From positions 682,001 to 746,000 of the forward strand of contig WLWQ01000002.1 of assembly GCA_012103535.1 (NCBI GenBank): DNA of 64,000 nucleotides, given 5' to 3'. A program made the position numbers and the translations under genes. How positions within the stretch are numbered: the stretch's first letter is position 1; the number at the start of each line of letters is the position of its first letter. Source of the DNA: Pseudomonadales bacterium. Its GTDB lineage: Bacteria; Pseudomonadota; Gammaproteobacteria; Pseudomonadales; Pseudohongiellaceae. Positions 25,916 through 35,440 of the stretch are shown in pieces. Under the pieces are notes generated by a model. It saw only the letters and a list, made by a program, of their open reading frames with translations, was not told where the DNA came from and searched no databases.

Positions 25916-27085
25916 ATGAGTAGTAGCAATAAGCAAATCATTCCTGTGCTGGATATGTTTCGGCTTATTGCAGCGCTCTTCGTCGTCCTGGTTCACTACG
26001 AGATTATTTTTGGACGCTTCGTCATCTATGGTTCCCTGGGAACTACCGCGCTGTCCTGGTTCTTTGTGTTAAGTGGTTTCATCATTGCCTATAACTATCC
26101 CAGTTTGGATACGGCTGCGGATTACAAGAAGTTTTATGTGCACAGATTTATTCGTATCTATCCCGTCTATTTTCTAGCGGTATTGGTCTCGGCACTGTTC
26201 GTAGCTATTGGATTCAATACACTAGGCGATCAGTTTTTTACGGAAGTGAGAAGACCGTTTGAAATCTCCTATGATTTGCCTGAGCAAAAAGACAATGCCT
26301 TTTGGACGCTTGCAACGCTAAGGCATTTAACCTTTACCCAATCGATCAGCAGTATTGAAACCCTAAAGCTGGTCTTTAATGGACCACTCTGGTCATTGGT
26401 ATTAGAAATTTACTTCTATTTAACTTTTCCAATATTTTTGTATTTGTTGCGGCCAATAAACACCATGCGCCGTATCATCGCCGCGTTTATAGTTGGCTAT
26501 ATTCTGCAATTTGCTTTGATTCAATATTTTCTACCAGACGTAGAACGCTTCGATGTAATGAACCTGAATGTGACGGTTTACACTAATCCTGCTATTCGCG
26601 GTCTCGAGTTTGTTTTCGGGATGCTGCTCTATAAAGCCTTTGTACTGTTGCCGGAGATCACCACCAAGGAAAAACCCAATTTAATTCCGTTGCTGCTTAC
26701 TATAGTGGCTTACCTGGCGATAAATGTAATTGGTGAAAATTACGTGCCTTATGAATACAGCATGTTCTTTTTGGCGGTGCCAGTTGTTACTTTGCTGGTT
26801 TTCACCATGGCTAGATCACACTGGTATCCACAGGGAGCACCTTACCGATTTTGTCTGTGGGCAGGTGGCATCAGCTATGTGCTTTATTGTTTTCACTGGC
26901 CGTTCATGGAGATGATTCAGTTCTGGGACCTGATACCTCAGACCATTCCGTTTCCGCTGCATCTGCCGCTACTGGTCCTGGTGCTGTTGGCAGTTTCTCA
27001 TGTCATTTATAAATGGGTAGAAACGCCAATGAGGAAATTTCTTTATCGGCGCTTGGATCCAGCGCGCGCTTCAGTAAGTCATTAA
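25916..27085 (+). CDS. Acyltransferase 3 family integral membrane protein
   Basis: A 389-residue multi-spanning protein of the OafA/YrhL acyltransferase group. N-terminal motif DMFRLIAALFVVLVHY includes the conserved Arg and catalytic His. About ten hydrophobic segments follow, ending AVSHVIYKWVETPMRKF, the usual family C-terminus. These proteins O-acylate carbohydrates or lipids across the inner membrane. The downstream AMP-ligase-like gene starts inside this one, suggesting an acylation or surface-glycan role for the pair, which is an inference from proximity. Confidence 0.88.
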   Translation: MSSSNKQIIPVLDMFRLIAALFVVLVHYEIIFGRFVIYGSLGTTALSWFFVLSGFIIAYNYPSLDTAADYKKFYVHRFIRIYPVYFLAVLVSALFVAIGFNTLGDQFFTEVRRPFEISYDLPEQKDNAFWTLATLRHLTFTQSISSIETLKLVFNGPLWSLVLEIYFYLTFPIFLYLLRPINTMRRIIAAFIVGYILQFALIQYFLPDVERFDVMNLNVTVYTNPAIRGLEFVFGMLLYKAFVLLPEITTKEKPNLIPLLLTIVAYLAINVIGENYVPYEYSMFFLAVPVVTLLVFTMARSHWYPQGAPYRFCLWAGGISYVLYCFHWPFMEMIQFWDLIPQTIPFPLHLPLLVLVLLAVSHVIYKWVETPMRKFLYRRLDPARASVSH

Positions 27086-28437
27086 CAGGGAACAATCCCG
27101 CTACAGCGCAGCTTCCTGAACCGCGAATAGAAAACTCTCAAAATAAGATACTGCATTCTCTTGTACGCCAATTGGACGAATCACAATGGTGGCCTGAAGA
27201 CAAACTGAAACAGGGTCAGTTACAACAATTAAGAAATCTTCTCGCCTACAGTATTGTCTACTCTTCCTTTTATAAAGAACGCTTAAAAAACATTGATCCA
27301 GGCAAGCTTAGCTTAGAGCAATTCCGGGAAATTCCAGTGCTAACCCGGTCAGATCTTCAGTCCAGTCGGGCGACCATCGATTGTTCACAGGTCCCCGAAT
27401 CCCACGGAAAATCTACCGAAGTCATGACCTCTGGATCCACTGCTAAACCAGTGTCTCTGCTGGGAACTGGTTTAACTTCCATGATTTGGAATGCTATCAA
27501 TTTGCGCGAGCATCTCTGGCATGATCGAGTCATAGCTGCGACTACCGCTGCTATTCGCTGGCGCCCTGATGATGTAGGCATGGCTCCGGATGGAGTGACA
27601 TTTGACGATTGGGGCATGCCGGTAAACCAATTCTATAAAACGTCAGCAGCTTATTACTTAAACAGCAGTTCCAATATCTCCGATCAGTTGCAATGGCTAG
27701 AGCAGCTTAAACCGAGCTACCTAATGACCCATCCTTCCAATTTGCAGGGGCTGGTGGAGGAAAGTAAACGGCAAAATTCTGATCTCTCGTTTGTTAAGCA
27801 ATTTCGTACCGTTGGCGAGAGTGTTAGTGATGCTCAACGACAAATAGTCGAAGACGAATTCGGGCAGGAGCTTGTGGATTTTTATAGCAGCCAGGAGTTG
27901 GGTTACATCGCATTGCAGTGCCCGCAACAGAGTCACTACCATGTTCAGGCGGAAAGTTTGATCGTCGAAGTGTTACGCGAGGATGGGTCGCCTTGTGCAC
28001 CATTCGAGTCAGGAAGATTGGTCATTACCAGTTTGCGTAACTATGCCACACCGTTGATTCGTTACGAAGTTGGCGATTATGGCGAAATCGGAGAGCCTTG
28101 TGCCTGCGGTAGAAGTTTGCCAGTACTCAATAAAATAAACGGCCGCGTCCGCAACATGTTGCAGCTACCCAACGGAGAGCGTCATTGGCCTAACTTCGGA
28201 TTTCGAAAGATAATGGATATTACTGAACTCCGTCAGTTTCAGGTTGTTCAACATAGTTTAGAAACAATGGAACTCAAACTTGCAGTGGTAGGCAGTGTTG
28301 AGCCGCAGCAGGAACAATCTATAAAGGAAATTCTGCAACAGCATATTGGGCACCCTTTTGAAATAGAAATTAGTTATCATGAAGAGCTGCAGCGGAATGC
28401 GAATGGTAAATTTGAAGATTTTGTTTCCCTGATTTAA
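27013..28437 (+). CDS. PaaK/CapK-like AMP-binding adenylate-forming protein
   Basis: A protein of about 470 residues in the phenylacetate-CoA ligase / CapK branch of adenylate-forming enzymes. The phosphate-loop region is EVMTSGSTAKPVSLLG, and later motifs VDFYSSQELGYIALQCPQ, RYEVGDYGE and CACGRSLPVLNKINGR fit the family. It would activate a carboxylic acid as an acyl-AMP. The written start lies 73 bp inside the acyltransferase gene, and no good ribosome site exists there. A downstream alternative start (for example a TTG near 27172) cannot be excluded, so the first ~50 residues are uncertain. Confidence 0.8.
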   Translation: MGRNANEEISLSALGSSARFSKSLTGNNPATAQLPEPRIENSQNKILHSLVRQLDESQWWPEDKLKQGQLQQLRNLLAYSIVYSSFYKERLKNIDPGKLSLEQFREIPVLTRSDLQSSRATIDCSQVPESHGKSTEVMTSGSTAKPVSLLGTGLTSMIWNAINLREHLWHDRVIAATTAAIRWRPDDVGMAPDGVTFDDWGMPVNQFYKTSAAYYLNSSSNISDQLQWLEQLKPSYLMTHPSNLQGLVEESKRQNSDLSFVKQFRTVGESVSDAQRQIVEDEFGQELVDFYSSQELGYIALQCPQQSHYHVQAESLIVEVLREDGSPCAPFESGRLVITSLRNYATPLIRYEVGDYGEIGEPCACGRSLPVLNKINGRVRNMLQLPNGERHWPNFGFRKIMDITELRQFQVVQHSLETMELKLAVVGSVEPQQEQSIKEILQQHIGHPFEIEISYHEELQRNANGKFEDFVSLI

Positions 28438-28442
28438 TTGTT

Positions 28443-29684
28443 ATGGCCGTCGATTTAAAAAATCACCAGCACGCGCTGGCATTCATCATCATCGTTGTAT
28501 TCATCGATTCCATCGGTTTCGGGATTATTTTGCCCGTTATGCCGCAATTAATAATCGGATTAACTGGAGCAACACTTTCAGAAGCTTCCCGTATTGGCGG
28601 CTACTTAATGTTTGCCTATGCCTTGGTGCAATTTTTTGCGGCGCCTCTGTTAGGAAATCTCGGTGATAAATACGGGCGTCGACCAATACTGCTCTTTTCG
28701 CTGGCGGCTCTGAGCGCGGACTATTTATTAATGGCTTTGGCGCCAACTTTGATCTGGCTGTTTGTCGCCAGAATTATTGCCGGCATAGCCAGTTCTACCT
28801 GGTCATTGGCCTATGCCTATATAACTGACATTACTCCAGAAGATCAGCGCGCCCAGCGCTTTGGTATGATCGGCGCCGCCTTCGGAGGTGGTTTCATACT
28901 AGGACCTGTCATCGGAGGTTTTCTGGGTGAATTCGGCGAGCGCATACCGTTCATTGCCGCCGCCGTGTTAGCACTTTCAAATGTTGTCTACGGATATTTC
29001 GTTCTCGGCGAATCATTAGCGGATGAAAATCGACGACCATTCGATTTATCCCGAGCTAATCCAATTGGCGCTGTGATGCAGATTAAAAAGTATCCGGTCG
29101 TGCTCGGGCTGGCCTTTGCCTATTTCCTTTTCATGATTGGTCATTCTTCGTTACCGAGTACCTGGACTTATTACACGATTGAAAAATTTTCATGGTCTGA
29201 AAGCCAGATTGGACTTTCATTGGGATTCGCCGGCGTATTCATGATTATAGTGCAGGCTTTTTTGATTCGATGGGCGATTCCGACCATGGGTGCATTTAAT
29301 GCCGGCATCGTAGGTTTAGTGGCGATTGTTATTGGATACTGTGGCTATGCATTTTCTGCGCAGGGTTGGCAGATGTATCCCTGGTTAGCAGTAGCGGCGA
29401 TATCTGGATTCGTCACGCCAGCGTTTCAGGCCATCATGACCAGTCAGATTCCGGCCAATGCCCAGGGAGAGTTGCAAGGTGCACTTAGTAGTGTAAACAG
29501 TATTACCGCGATTATTGGCCCGCTTTTTATGACCCAGGTTTTTGCAATGTTTACCGGCCCGAACGCGCCTTTTTACTTCCCCGGGATTTCGTTTTTTGCG
29601 GCAGCGATTCTTTCGGCTGTTTGTCTATTCATTTTCATTCCGGTAGTAAAAACCCACAATCTCACTGCATTAGGAAAAGCCTAG
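28443..29684 (+). CDS. MFS multidrug/tetracycline-type transporter
   Basis: A 413-residue transporter with 12 predicted helices. The N-terminus ([18 protein letters not shown]) and loop 2-3 motif [13 protein letters not shown] are those of the DHA1 TetA-like group. [21 protein letters not shown] is motif C-like. It starts six bases after the AMP-ligase gene, so the acyltransferase-ligase-MFS set is one transcription unit. It may export the product of the ligase/acyltransferase steps; the substrate is unknown. Confidence 0.87.
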   Translation: MAVDLKNHQHALAFIIIVVFIDSIGFGIILPVMPQLIIGLTGATLSEASRIGGYLMFAYALVQFFAAPLLGNLGDKYGRRPILLFSLAALSADYLLMALAPTLIWLFVARIIAGIASSTWSLAYAYITDITPEDQRAQRFGMIGAAFGGGFILGPVIGGFLGEFGERIPFIAAAVLALSNVVYGYFVLGESLADENRRPFDLSRANPIGAVMQIKKYPVVLGLAFAYFLFMIGHSSLPSTWTYYTIEKFSWSESQIGLSLGFAGVFMIIVQAFLIRWAIPTMGAFNAGIVGLVAIVIGYCGYAFSAQGWQMYPWLAVAAISGFVTPAFQAIMTSQIPANAQGELQGALSSVNSITAIIGPLFMTQVFAMFTGPNAPFYFPGISFFAAAILSAVCLFIFIPVVKTHNLTALGKA

Positions 29685-29793
29685 CCGGGCTGCGTTGAGA
29701 CCCGAATGAAATTGCAATTTGGCACAATCTAAACTCACTTGGCTAATCATTGACGCAAGGGCTGCACACGCCCTGCAGCGGGCAATTCAGCCT

Positions 29794-29834
29794 CAGTGTC
29801 TATTTCTCCAGAGCCTAGACACTGCGGGGCTTTT
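29794..29834 (+). terminator. Possible intrinsic terminator
   Basis: A perfect 9-bp inverted repeat (CAGTGTCTA at 29794-29802, TAGACACTG at 29816-29824) with a 13-nt loop, followed by CGGGGC and four Ts. It lies about 110 bp after the MFS stop and before the lipoprotein gene. The T-run is short, so the call is tentative. Confidence 0.5.
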
Positions 29835-29898
29835 ATGATTATATCGATGCTCTTAAAAGTACCAGTTAGTAATACTAATTAAAGCAAAAGGTAGATTT

Positions 29899-30801
29899 AT
29901 GAAGATTCAATGGCTGCTCCTAGCAATCGCAGTATTCGTCGTGGGTTGTTCACCCGCCGAAAACACAACTAGCGAATCTCAATCGCAACCTGCTCAAGTC
30001 GCTGCGGCGGCTGAAGCGCCAGGTGGCGATATTCCACGCACTCCAAGCGGCAGGCCCGATTTCAATGGCATCTGGCAGGCGCTGATGAATGCGAATGACA
30101 ATGTAGAGGCAGCTCCTCCACAGGCGGCTTATCAATTGGTTCCAGGTGACTTTGTCCCGGTTCCGGCGCCCGAAGTTGTAGCAATGGGCGCCTCAGCGGC
30201 AGTGCCTGCGAGTTTTGGCGTAGTCGTTGGTGGCACGATTCCTTATAAGCCAGAAATGATTGCCCGTCGTGATGAAAATCGTGAAAACTGGCTAGAACGG
30301 GATCCAGAAATTAAGTGCTATATGCCTGGAGTTCCGCGAGCGAACTATCAGCCGCACCCATTTCAGGTATTTCAGAGCGAAAGCGCATTTTTTATTGCCT
30401 ATAGCTTCGCCGGTGCCGTGCGCAACGTGTTCTTGGAAGATCCCGGTCCTGCACCACTTGATTCCTGGATGGGTCAGTCTTACGGCTACTGGGATGGTGA
30501 TTCCTTTGTAGTGGAAGTTACCGGACTTGATGATCGCACCTGGTTCGACCGTGCTGGCAACTTTCACAGCTATGAACTGAAGGTCACCGAGCGTTGGACC
30601 ATGATGAGTGAGAATCACATCATGTACGAGGCCACCATGGAAGATCCTCAGGTATATGACGAACCTTGGACTATTCGACTGCCACTTTACCGTCGTCTGG
30701 AAGAGGGTTATGAGTTGCCACAATTTAAGTGTGTGGAATTCGTCGAAGAACTGATGTACGGCAGATACCGTAAAGGCCGCGAGGCAGAACTCGGTTTCTA
30801 G
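29899..30801 (+). CDS. Lipoprotein of an uncharacterised family, DUF6152-associated
   Basis: A 300-residue lipoprotein (VVGCSPAEN lipobox). No domain of known function was recognised. Notable segments are TPSGRPDFNGIWQALMNAN, the PLDSWMGQSYGYWDGDSFVVE region, and ERWTMMSENHIMYEATMEDP. The same ordered blocks occur in the protein at 40095-41096 (TATGKPDLQGYW, WMGDSVGWWDGDTLVVE, ERFTRYSDEQILYEFEVSDP), so the two are paralogues. It is followed 180 bp later by a DUF6152 gene. Such pairs are recurrent in proteobacteria and acidobacteria, with unknown function. Confidence 0.75.
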   Translation: MKIQWLLLAIAVFVVGCSPAENTTSESQSQPAQVAAAAEAPGGDIPRTPSGRPDFNGIWQALMNANDNVEAAPPQAAYQLVPGDFVPVPAPEVVAMGASAAVPASFGVVVGGTIPYKPEMIARRDENRENWLERDPEIKCYMPGVPRANYQPHPFQVFQSESAFFIAYSFAGAVRNVFLEDPGPAPLDSWMGQSYGYWDGDSFVVEVTGLDDRTWFDRAGNFHSYELKVTERWTMMSENHIMYEATMEDPQVYDEPWTIRLPLYRRLEEGYELPQFKCVEFVEELMYGRYRKGREAELGF

Positions 30802-30818
30802 CCGAAAATAGACTCAAT

Positions 30819-30863
30819 AGGGCCCGAATTTACGTTTTTCTACTTGGAAAACCAACGGGCCCT
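30819..30863 (+). terminator. GC-rich hairpin after the lipoprotein gene
   Basis: Arms AGGGCCCG (30819-30826) and CGGGCCCT (30856-30863) are perfectly complementary around a 29-nt interior which itself has a T-run facing an A-run. The 3' flank is only TTGTATAA, so it may be an attenuator or weak terminator rather than a strong one. Confidence 0.55.
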
Positions 30864-30982
30864 TGTATAAAATGCGGGTTGCTGTCCGCTTAACCGAATT
30901 AACCAGCATTCTGGGCGAGGGGATAGTATTTTAACCAGCGTCAGAATGCTGAGAATTAAGCTAAAAATGGGGTGAAAACTAT

Positions 30983-31438
30983 ATGAAAATTAAATTATTG
31001 GCTTTAGCAGCTGTAACCGCGATCGGTGTTGTTGCCATTAAGCCTCCGGCAATTGCGCACCACGCGTTCTCTGCTGAATTTGATGCAAATCTCCCGGTTC
31101 GTCTAGGTGGCCCGATTACTCGAGTAGAGTGGATCAACCCACATACCTGGATTCACTTGGAAAACAATGATCCAGAAGCAACTCGCGATCCTGGTCCTTG
31201 GATGGTTGAAGGTGGTACTCCTAACACGCTATTGCGTCGTGGAATCAACCGAAATTCTCTAGTACTCGGTACAGATATAATTGTAACTGGCTACCAGAGT
31301 AAAGACCGTCTATGTGAGCCAACTTGCCGTGCTAATGGCCGTGACATTACGTTCCCAGATGGACGTAAATTGTTCATGGGTTCATCTGGTACTGGTGCTC
31401 CGCGCGATGGTTCAGATGCCACCGAACCTGGTCAATAA
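30983..31438 (+). CDS. DUF6152 family exported protein
   Basis: A 151-residue protein with a signal peptide ending at IAHHAF. Family-typical segments are HHAFSAEFD, VEWINPHTWIHLE and CRANGRDITFPDGRKLFMG. The function of the family is not known. It shares an operon-like position with the upstream lipoprotein, and a strong terminator follows. Two Cys (CEPTC) near residues 112-116 may form a disulfide or bind metal. Confidence 0.85.
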   Translation: MKIKLLALAAVTAIGVVAIKPPAIAHHAFSAEFDANLPVRLGGPITRVEWINPHTWIHLENNDPEATRDPGPWMVEGGTPNTLLRRGINRNSLVLGTDIIVTGYQSKDRLCEPTCRANGRDITFPDGRKLFMGSSGTGAPRDGSDATEPGQ

Positions 31439-31457
31439 AACTTAGAAGTTTAGATTC

Positions 31458-31492
31458 AAAAAACCCGGTATCGGAAGATACCGGGTTTTTTT
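31458..31492 (+). terminator. Strong intrinsic terminator after DUF6152
   Basis: A perfect stem of ACCCGGTATC and GATACCGGGT with loop GGAA and flanking A-run/T-run lies 20 bp after the stop. The T-run of seven follows directly. As the left flank is A-rich, it could also terminate minus-strand transcripts. Confidence 0.95.
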
Positions 31493-31519
31493 GTGTCTGG
31501 TGGTTGGGACGCGCTGGCT

Positions 31520-31620
31520 GCGAGCGTGAAATCCTTCGTTAAAAAGTTTTTCCGACTCGTTGCGTATTTCAATACGCGCCTCGCCTGAAAAACTTTTTGC
31601 CTCGACTTTCACGCTCTCGC
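31520..31620. repeat. Long composite palindrome in a convergent intergenic region
   Basis: Three nested inverted repeats sit on one axis. The outer arms GCGAG/CGTGAAA (31520-31531) face TTTCACG/CTCGC (31607-31620) with a 2-nt bulge. The middle arms AAAAAGTTTTTC (31541-31552) and GAAAAACTTTTT (31587-31598) are perfect. The inner arms GCGTATT and AATACGC (31562-31577) close on a 2-nt loop. The structure lies between the DUF6152 terminator and the GNAT stop codon. It resembles intergenic hairpin repeats, but no second copy was found in this window. Confidence 0.8.
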
Positions 31621-31648
31621 TCACCGCTCGAGTCAAGCTCCCTTCGAT

Positions 31649-32125
31649 TTAGATCCGTTTTAAATATCTGCAAACGGGGAAGTTTTCGAATCCCATGGAT
31701 TCGTAGGTTGCTCTTGCGGCAGCATGTCCTGGATCACCGCCGGTCTCTACCATTGCTAGATCCAGGCCTTTTGCTTTGATCATGCGTAGGCACTCCTCGG
31801 TGAGTTGTGTGGCAATGCCTTTGCGACGATGGTTTGGATCTACTCCTACGATATAAACCTGTCCGAGAAAATCTTCCGGGTGGTAGGAGGCGGCGGCGAA
31901 ACCGACGATGATGTCATCTTCTACTGCTACATTCTTGTCGATTTCATCAGAGCCACAAATGGTGTCTAAGGTTCGCATTTGTTCTGCTTGCCAGTCTGGA
32001 ACAAAGACTTCATAGATGTTGGGACTGATGGCAGTCGATAATCCCTCGAACACGGGTTTCCATGCGCGCAGGGTGATATCAACAAGCGATTCCCGGTCGC
32101 TCTCTTGGTATTTTCTAATCTTCAT
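31649..32125 (-). CDS. GNAT family N-acetyltransferase
   Basis: A 158-residue acyl-CoA acetyltransferase with the acetyl-CoA motif VYIVGVDPNHRRKGIATQL (R/Q-xx-G-x-A type) and the family C-terminal block AARATYESMGF. Substrate unknown. It starts with a plain ATG and no strong ribosome site could be seen. Its stop abuts the composite palindrome at 31520-31620. It is not in an obvious operon. Confidence 0.9.
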   Translation of the reverse strand: MKIRKYQESDRESLVDITLRAWKPVFEGLSTAISPNIYEVFVPDWQAEQMRTLDTICGSDEIDKNVAVEDDIIVGFAAASYHPEDFLGQVYIVGVDPNHRRKGIATQLTEECLRMIKAKGLDLAMVETGGDPGHAAARATYESMGFENFPVCRYLKRI

Positions 32126-32285
32126 AGTATTTCCAATAGTTATTGCGCTCTATCCTTAAGATAGAAACGAATCAACGCAACTACTTGTCGCACAAGTGCA
32201 ACACAGTAGAGCCTTAAAATGAAAAGCTTTAAATCGAGGAGGGGGCTAACGCAGTCGTAATGCAGCGAAATTTTGAATATTCATG

Positions 32286-32855
32286 TTATGGCACGGCGAC
32301 TGGATCGATGGCTCGCGGATAATCTCCACCGTCTCGAAAGACTGTAGAGTCGATAAAGAAACCGGAAGCATAGAGCCTGACTACTACAGTGCTTAGGCCC
32401 CGATTCTCCCAAAACCAGCCGTGAATGCCGGTAAATGGCGCATGAAATGAGCCGGTTCTACTCGTGTCATTGCCTTGCTCGAAACTCTCCGCGTACTCTT
32501 CGCCAAGGGCAGCAGGTTCGGCATGCATGTCGAAATAGACTTCATCATTGGCGACCCAGGTAAAGACCATCGGTGCATCCAGGTCCATGGTGTATTTGTA
32601 TTCCACCGATTGAAACGGCCCTAATTCAAATTCCACGTAATCGGTACGGTGCATCTCCAGTTGTTCTTCGAACGGATTTTCAGCGCGAGAGAGCGCGCTA
32701 ATGCCGGTAAGTTCTCCGGTGCCCAATGGATCGACGCCAAATTCTGCCGGCAAGATGGCAGTGAGCAATACAACCAGACCAACAGCAAAGGCGACGCCGG
32801 TCGCTATCAGAATATTTTTGGGGGAAGGTGCTTGGGTGGAATCTGGTTCGGTCAT
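32286..32855 (-). CDS. Single-span membrane protein of the HupE operon
   Basis: A 189-residue protein with one N-terminal membrane helix (IATGVAFAVGLVVLLTAIL) and an extracytoplasmic domain with aromatic-rich stretches (GIHGWFWENRGLSTVVVRLY). No named family was recognised with confidence. It is the last of three closely spaced genes: the HupE/UreJ gene is 13 bp upstream and the cytochrome gene before that. Proteins of this size often accompany HupE/UreJ homologues, so a shared membrane role is likely but untested. Confidence 0.7.
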   Translation of the reverse strand: MTEPDSTQAPSPKNILIATGVAFAVGLVVLLTAILPAEFGVDPLGTGELTGISALSRAENPFEEQLEMHRTDYVEFELGPFQSVEYKYTMDLDAPMVFTWVANDEVYFDMHAEPAALGEEYAESFEQGNDTSRTGSFHAPFTGIHGWFWENRGLSTVVVRLYASGFFIDSTVFRDGGDYPRAIDPVAVP

Positions 32856-32868
32856 GGTTACTCCAATA

Positions 32869-33582
32869 CTACACAGGAGGTAATAGCAGATAGGAACTCA
32901 ATTGGTAACCTGCTAAGAGAAAACCACCTGTCATTAATGCGGTGTTCGTGGCGAAAGAATGGCGCAGGTAGCTGGCATTAGTCCGCCAAACGCTCAGTAA
33001 GATAAAAACTGCAGACAATGCCAGGATCTGCCCAATTTCAACGCCCACGTTAAAACTAACTATGTTAGTGACCAGACCGTTGTCGGAGATAGTGAATTCT
33101 TGCAACTTGGTGGCGAGACCAAGACCATGGAATAGGCCAAACACAAAAACCGCAATCTTGGTATTGGGTTCGAAGCCTAACAATCGCTTAAAGCCATCGA
33201 TGTTTTCAAACGCTTTGTAGACGATCGAAAGACCAATGATGGCATCGATGATGTAGGCGTTTACTTGCAGATCGGCGAGCACACCGAACAGTAAGGTAAT
33301 GCTGTGTCCGATGGCGAAAAGCGTTACGTACTGAACTACATGTTTCGGGCGATAGAGGAAAAAGATCACCCCAACCAGGAACAACAAATGGTCGTATCCC
33401 GTGACCATGTGTTTGGCACCTAAATACATAAAGGCAAAAATGGCCGGTCCATCGATTGCCTGCACAAAATTTGCATCGGATCCTTCGATTGTGTGTCCGA
33501 ATGCACTAAGTGAGAAAATCGCAAGACATGCTGCGACAAGTATTCGAGTTAGCATCAGACGGTGCTCAGTTAGCTTTTCCAT
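32869..33582 (-). CDS. HupE/UreJ family membrane protein
   Basis: A 237-residue protein with a signal peptide (ends SAFGH) and about six membrane spans. The characteristic metal-transport-like motif is HMVTGYDHLLFLVGV, and GLFHGLGLATKLQE is also typical. HupE/UreJ proteins are linked to nickel or cobalt handling, but relatives next to cytochrome genes may handle copper or other metals. It starts five bases after the cytochrome gene, so it is part of its operon. Confidence 0.85.
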   Translation of the reverse strand: MEKLTEHRLMLTRILVAACLAIFSLSAFGHTIEGSDANFVQAIDGPAIFAFMYLGAKHMVTGYDHLLFLVGVIFFLYRPKHVVQYVTLFAIGHSITLLFGVLADLQVNAYIIDAIIGLSIVYKAFENIDGFKRLLGFEPNTKIAVFVFGLFHGLGLATKLQEFTISDNGLVTNIVSFNVGVEIGQILALSAVFILLSVWRTNASYLRHSFATNTALMTGGFLLAGYQLSSYLLLPPV

Positions 33583-33587
33583 GAGGG

Positions 33588-34103
33588 TTAGTCAGCGGAT
33601 CCTTCTCTGAATCTGTCCAGGATTTCAGGATTATATGCCTGATGACATGCGGTGCAGACACTATAAAGTTGAGCGCCTGCTTGAAAAAAGTCTTCCTTGT
33701 TTTGGGTTGCAGCAGCTTGCATGGCTAGCATTCCGGCCTGGCTTAATCCCTCGGAATAAATCATCCAGGCATCGTTGTCCATGGCGCGACCAGGTAAAGC
33801 TAACATGTTGCCGGATTCGACAACGATGGCTGCCTGGGCTCTGACATAGGCCCAACCATCATCAGTAGTAGGATAAAGTTCTTCATAACCAGAGGCGTCT
33901 ATAACCCATCCGCCAGAATCCCAAAGAATGTCAGACGCCGGCTCGAGCACCAGTGCCATGATTTCCTGCATATTCAATTCTGTGTTGTAGGTTGCGTCAG
34001 TCGCGACTTCTTCTGGAGGTTCTTCAGAAGAGCAGGCGGTCAGGCTGACCACTATTAGGGCTGCCATGCAGTTGCGAATAATTCCTGAATTCTGCTTTTT
34101 CAT
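33588..34103 (-). CDS. Lipoprotein c-type cytochrome (cytochrome c'-like)
   Basis: A 171-residue protein with lipobox LTAC and a single CXXCH near the C-terminus (SVCTACHQAYNP), the position typical of cytochrome c'. The mostly helical body with GGWVIDASGYEELYPTTDDG upstream is consistent. I chose the ATG at 34103 because AGGT lies eight bases before it and the lipoprotein signal begins there; a start at 34124 is also open. It is the first gene of the HupE operon, and is divergent from the propeller-like protein on the other strand. Confidence 0.8.
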   Translation of the reverse strand: MKKQNSGIIRNCMAALIVVSLTACSSEEPPEEVATDATYNTELNMQEIMALVLEPASDILWDSGGWVIDASGYEELYPTTDDGWAYVRAQAAIVVESGNMLALPGRAMDNDAWMIYSEGLSQAGMLAMQAAATQNKEDFFQAGAQLYSVCTACHQAYNPEILDRFREGSAD

Positions 34104-34278
34104 TGGGTTAACCTGAATTCTCATATGTATTATGGCGATCCACCTAAGCCAGGCTTCAGTTATGAGTCCTGCTGCTGCTATGATGCAGAGGCAATGGCCT
34201 TTTAAGGCAGTAAAGTCTGCCCTAAATCGCGCCTTTTATCCACTTCTCAGAGGTCTTAGACAGACCAGAAATCGACCT

Positions 34279-35430
34279 ATGCCAGCGAAATTTCGATGTT
34301 TTTCTTTAGTGCTACTGCTGCTCGGTTGGAGTTTAAGCAGTCACGGAGAAGTCTTGGTACAGCCAACACCAGACAATGGCTTACAACCTCGATTGAGTGT
34401 GGACGGCAACAGTGATATTCACCTGCTTTATTTCAAAAAGCGGATTAACACACCGGCGGCCAGGGAAGGAAATCTTTATTACCGACAATTCAATCTAGAG
34501 ACTGGTAGATTCGGCTTGCCGGTTAAGGTTTCCAGTTCCGCTTTCGCCATGCAAACTTTTTCCATCGCTCGTGCCGCAATGGCGGTTTCCGACGACGGCC
34601 GAATTCATGTCATGTGGTACTACCCGCGCACGGCGGAGTTTATTTACAGCCGTAGTAATTCTGAGCGCACTGCCTTCGAACCTCAGCGATCAATCGTGCA
34701 AAATTATCGTGAAGGAATCGATGCCGGCGGTGACGTGGCCGCGATGGGGAATGAGGTTGCGCTTATCTGGGGAGCAGGAGATTTAAGCGCCGAGGATGAG
34801 CGCACGATGTTTGCCAGATTCTCCCATGATTCAGGCGCAAATTTTGGTGAAGAGCAGATGATTAGTAACCCCGATTTGGGAGCTTGCGCATGTTGTTCAT
34901 TGGCAGCCGATTATCTCAATGAAGACGAACTGCTTGTGGCCTATCGATCGGCGATCGATGGGATTGGTCGACACATGCAATTGCTCAGCATAAATGGTGT
35001 GAGTAAAGAGATTGCTAATGCCTCCTATGGAGCAATGAATGAATTACAACAATGGGAAGCCTCCTATTGTCCTTTAAGTACGAATGACATTGTGCGTGAC
35101 CGTGAGGGTCAGCGCTGGTTAGTTTTCGAAACTGAAAGCAGAATCATCCAGATGAATTTAGAGAACCAGCTAAATATTGCCAAGGTCGGTGAGCCATTTA
35201 CTGAAACTCGACAAAAAAATCCTGCGATTGCGATTAATCAACAAGGACAAAGGCTGATCGTCTGGGGAGAAGCAATCAGTCACGCCCGTGGTGGTCGTTT
35301 AAATATGCGTATGGTAAATCGAGACGGCAGTGCCAGTGACTTTTCCCTGCAAGAAGAAATTCACATACAGGATTACAGTTTTCCTGCTGCAGTAACTTTA
35401 CCAGACGGAAATTTTCTCGTACTACACTGA
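34279..35430 (+). CDS. Exported beta-propeller (sialidase-like fold) protein
   Basis: The frame is open from 34132, but a normal signal peptide begins only at the Met at 34279 (MPAKFRCFSLVLLLLGW, ending SSHGE). The mature protein has repeated beta strands and Asp-rich turns (SVDGNSDIHLLYF, SDDGRIHVMWY, RFSHDSGANFGEEQ), like BNR/sialidase-type propellers. A vicinal-Cys segment GACACCSLAADYL is notable. No enzymatic residues are certain. No strong ribosome site precedes either start. Confidence 0.6.
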   Translation: MPAKFRCFSLVLLLLGWSLSSHGEVLVQPTPDNGLQPRLSVDGNSDIHLLYFKKRINTPAAREGNLYYRQFNLETGRFGLPVKVSSSAFAMQTFSIARAAMAVSDDGRIHVMWYYPRTAEFIYSRSNSERTAFEPQRSIVQNYREGIDAGGDVAAMGNEVALIWGAGDLSAEDERTMFARFSHDSGANFGEEQMISNPDLGACACCSLAADYLNEDELLVAYRSAIDGIGRHMQLLSINGVSKEIANASYGAMNELQQWEASYCPLSTNDIVRDREGQRWLVFETESRIIQMNLENQLNIAKVGEPFTETRQKNPAIAINQQGQRLIVWGEAISHARGGRLNMRMVNRDGSASDFSLQEEIHIQDYSFPAAVTLPDGNFLVLH

Positions 35431-35440
35431 GAATTGATCG

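Noticed and set aside
31442..31636. Small minus-strand frame over the terminator and palindrome
   Set aside because: It translates the terminator hairpin and palindrome arms; no ribosome site, and it overlaps strong non-coding structure.
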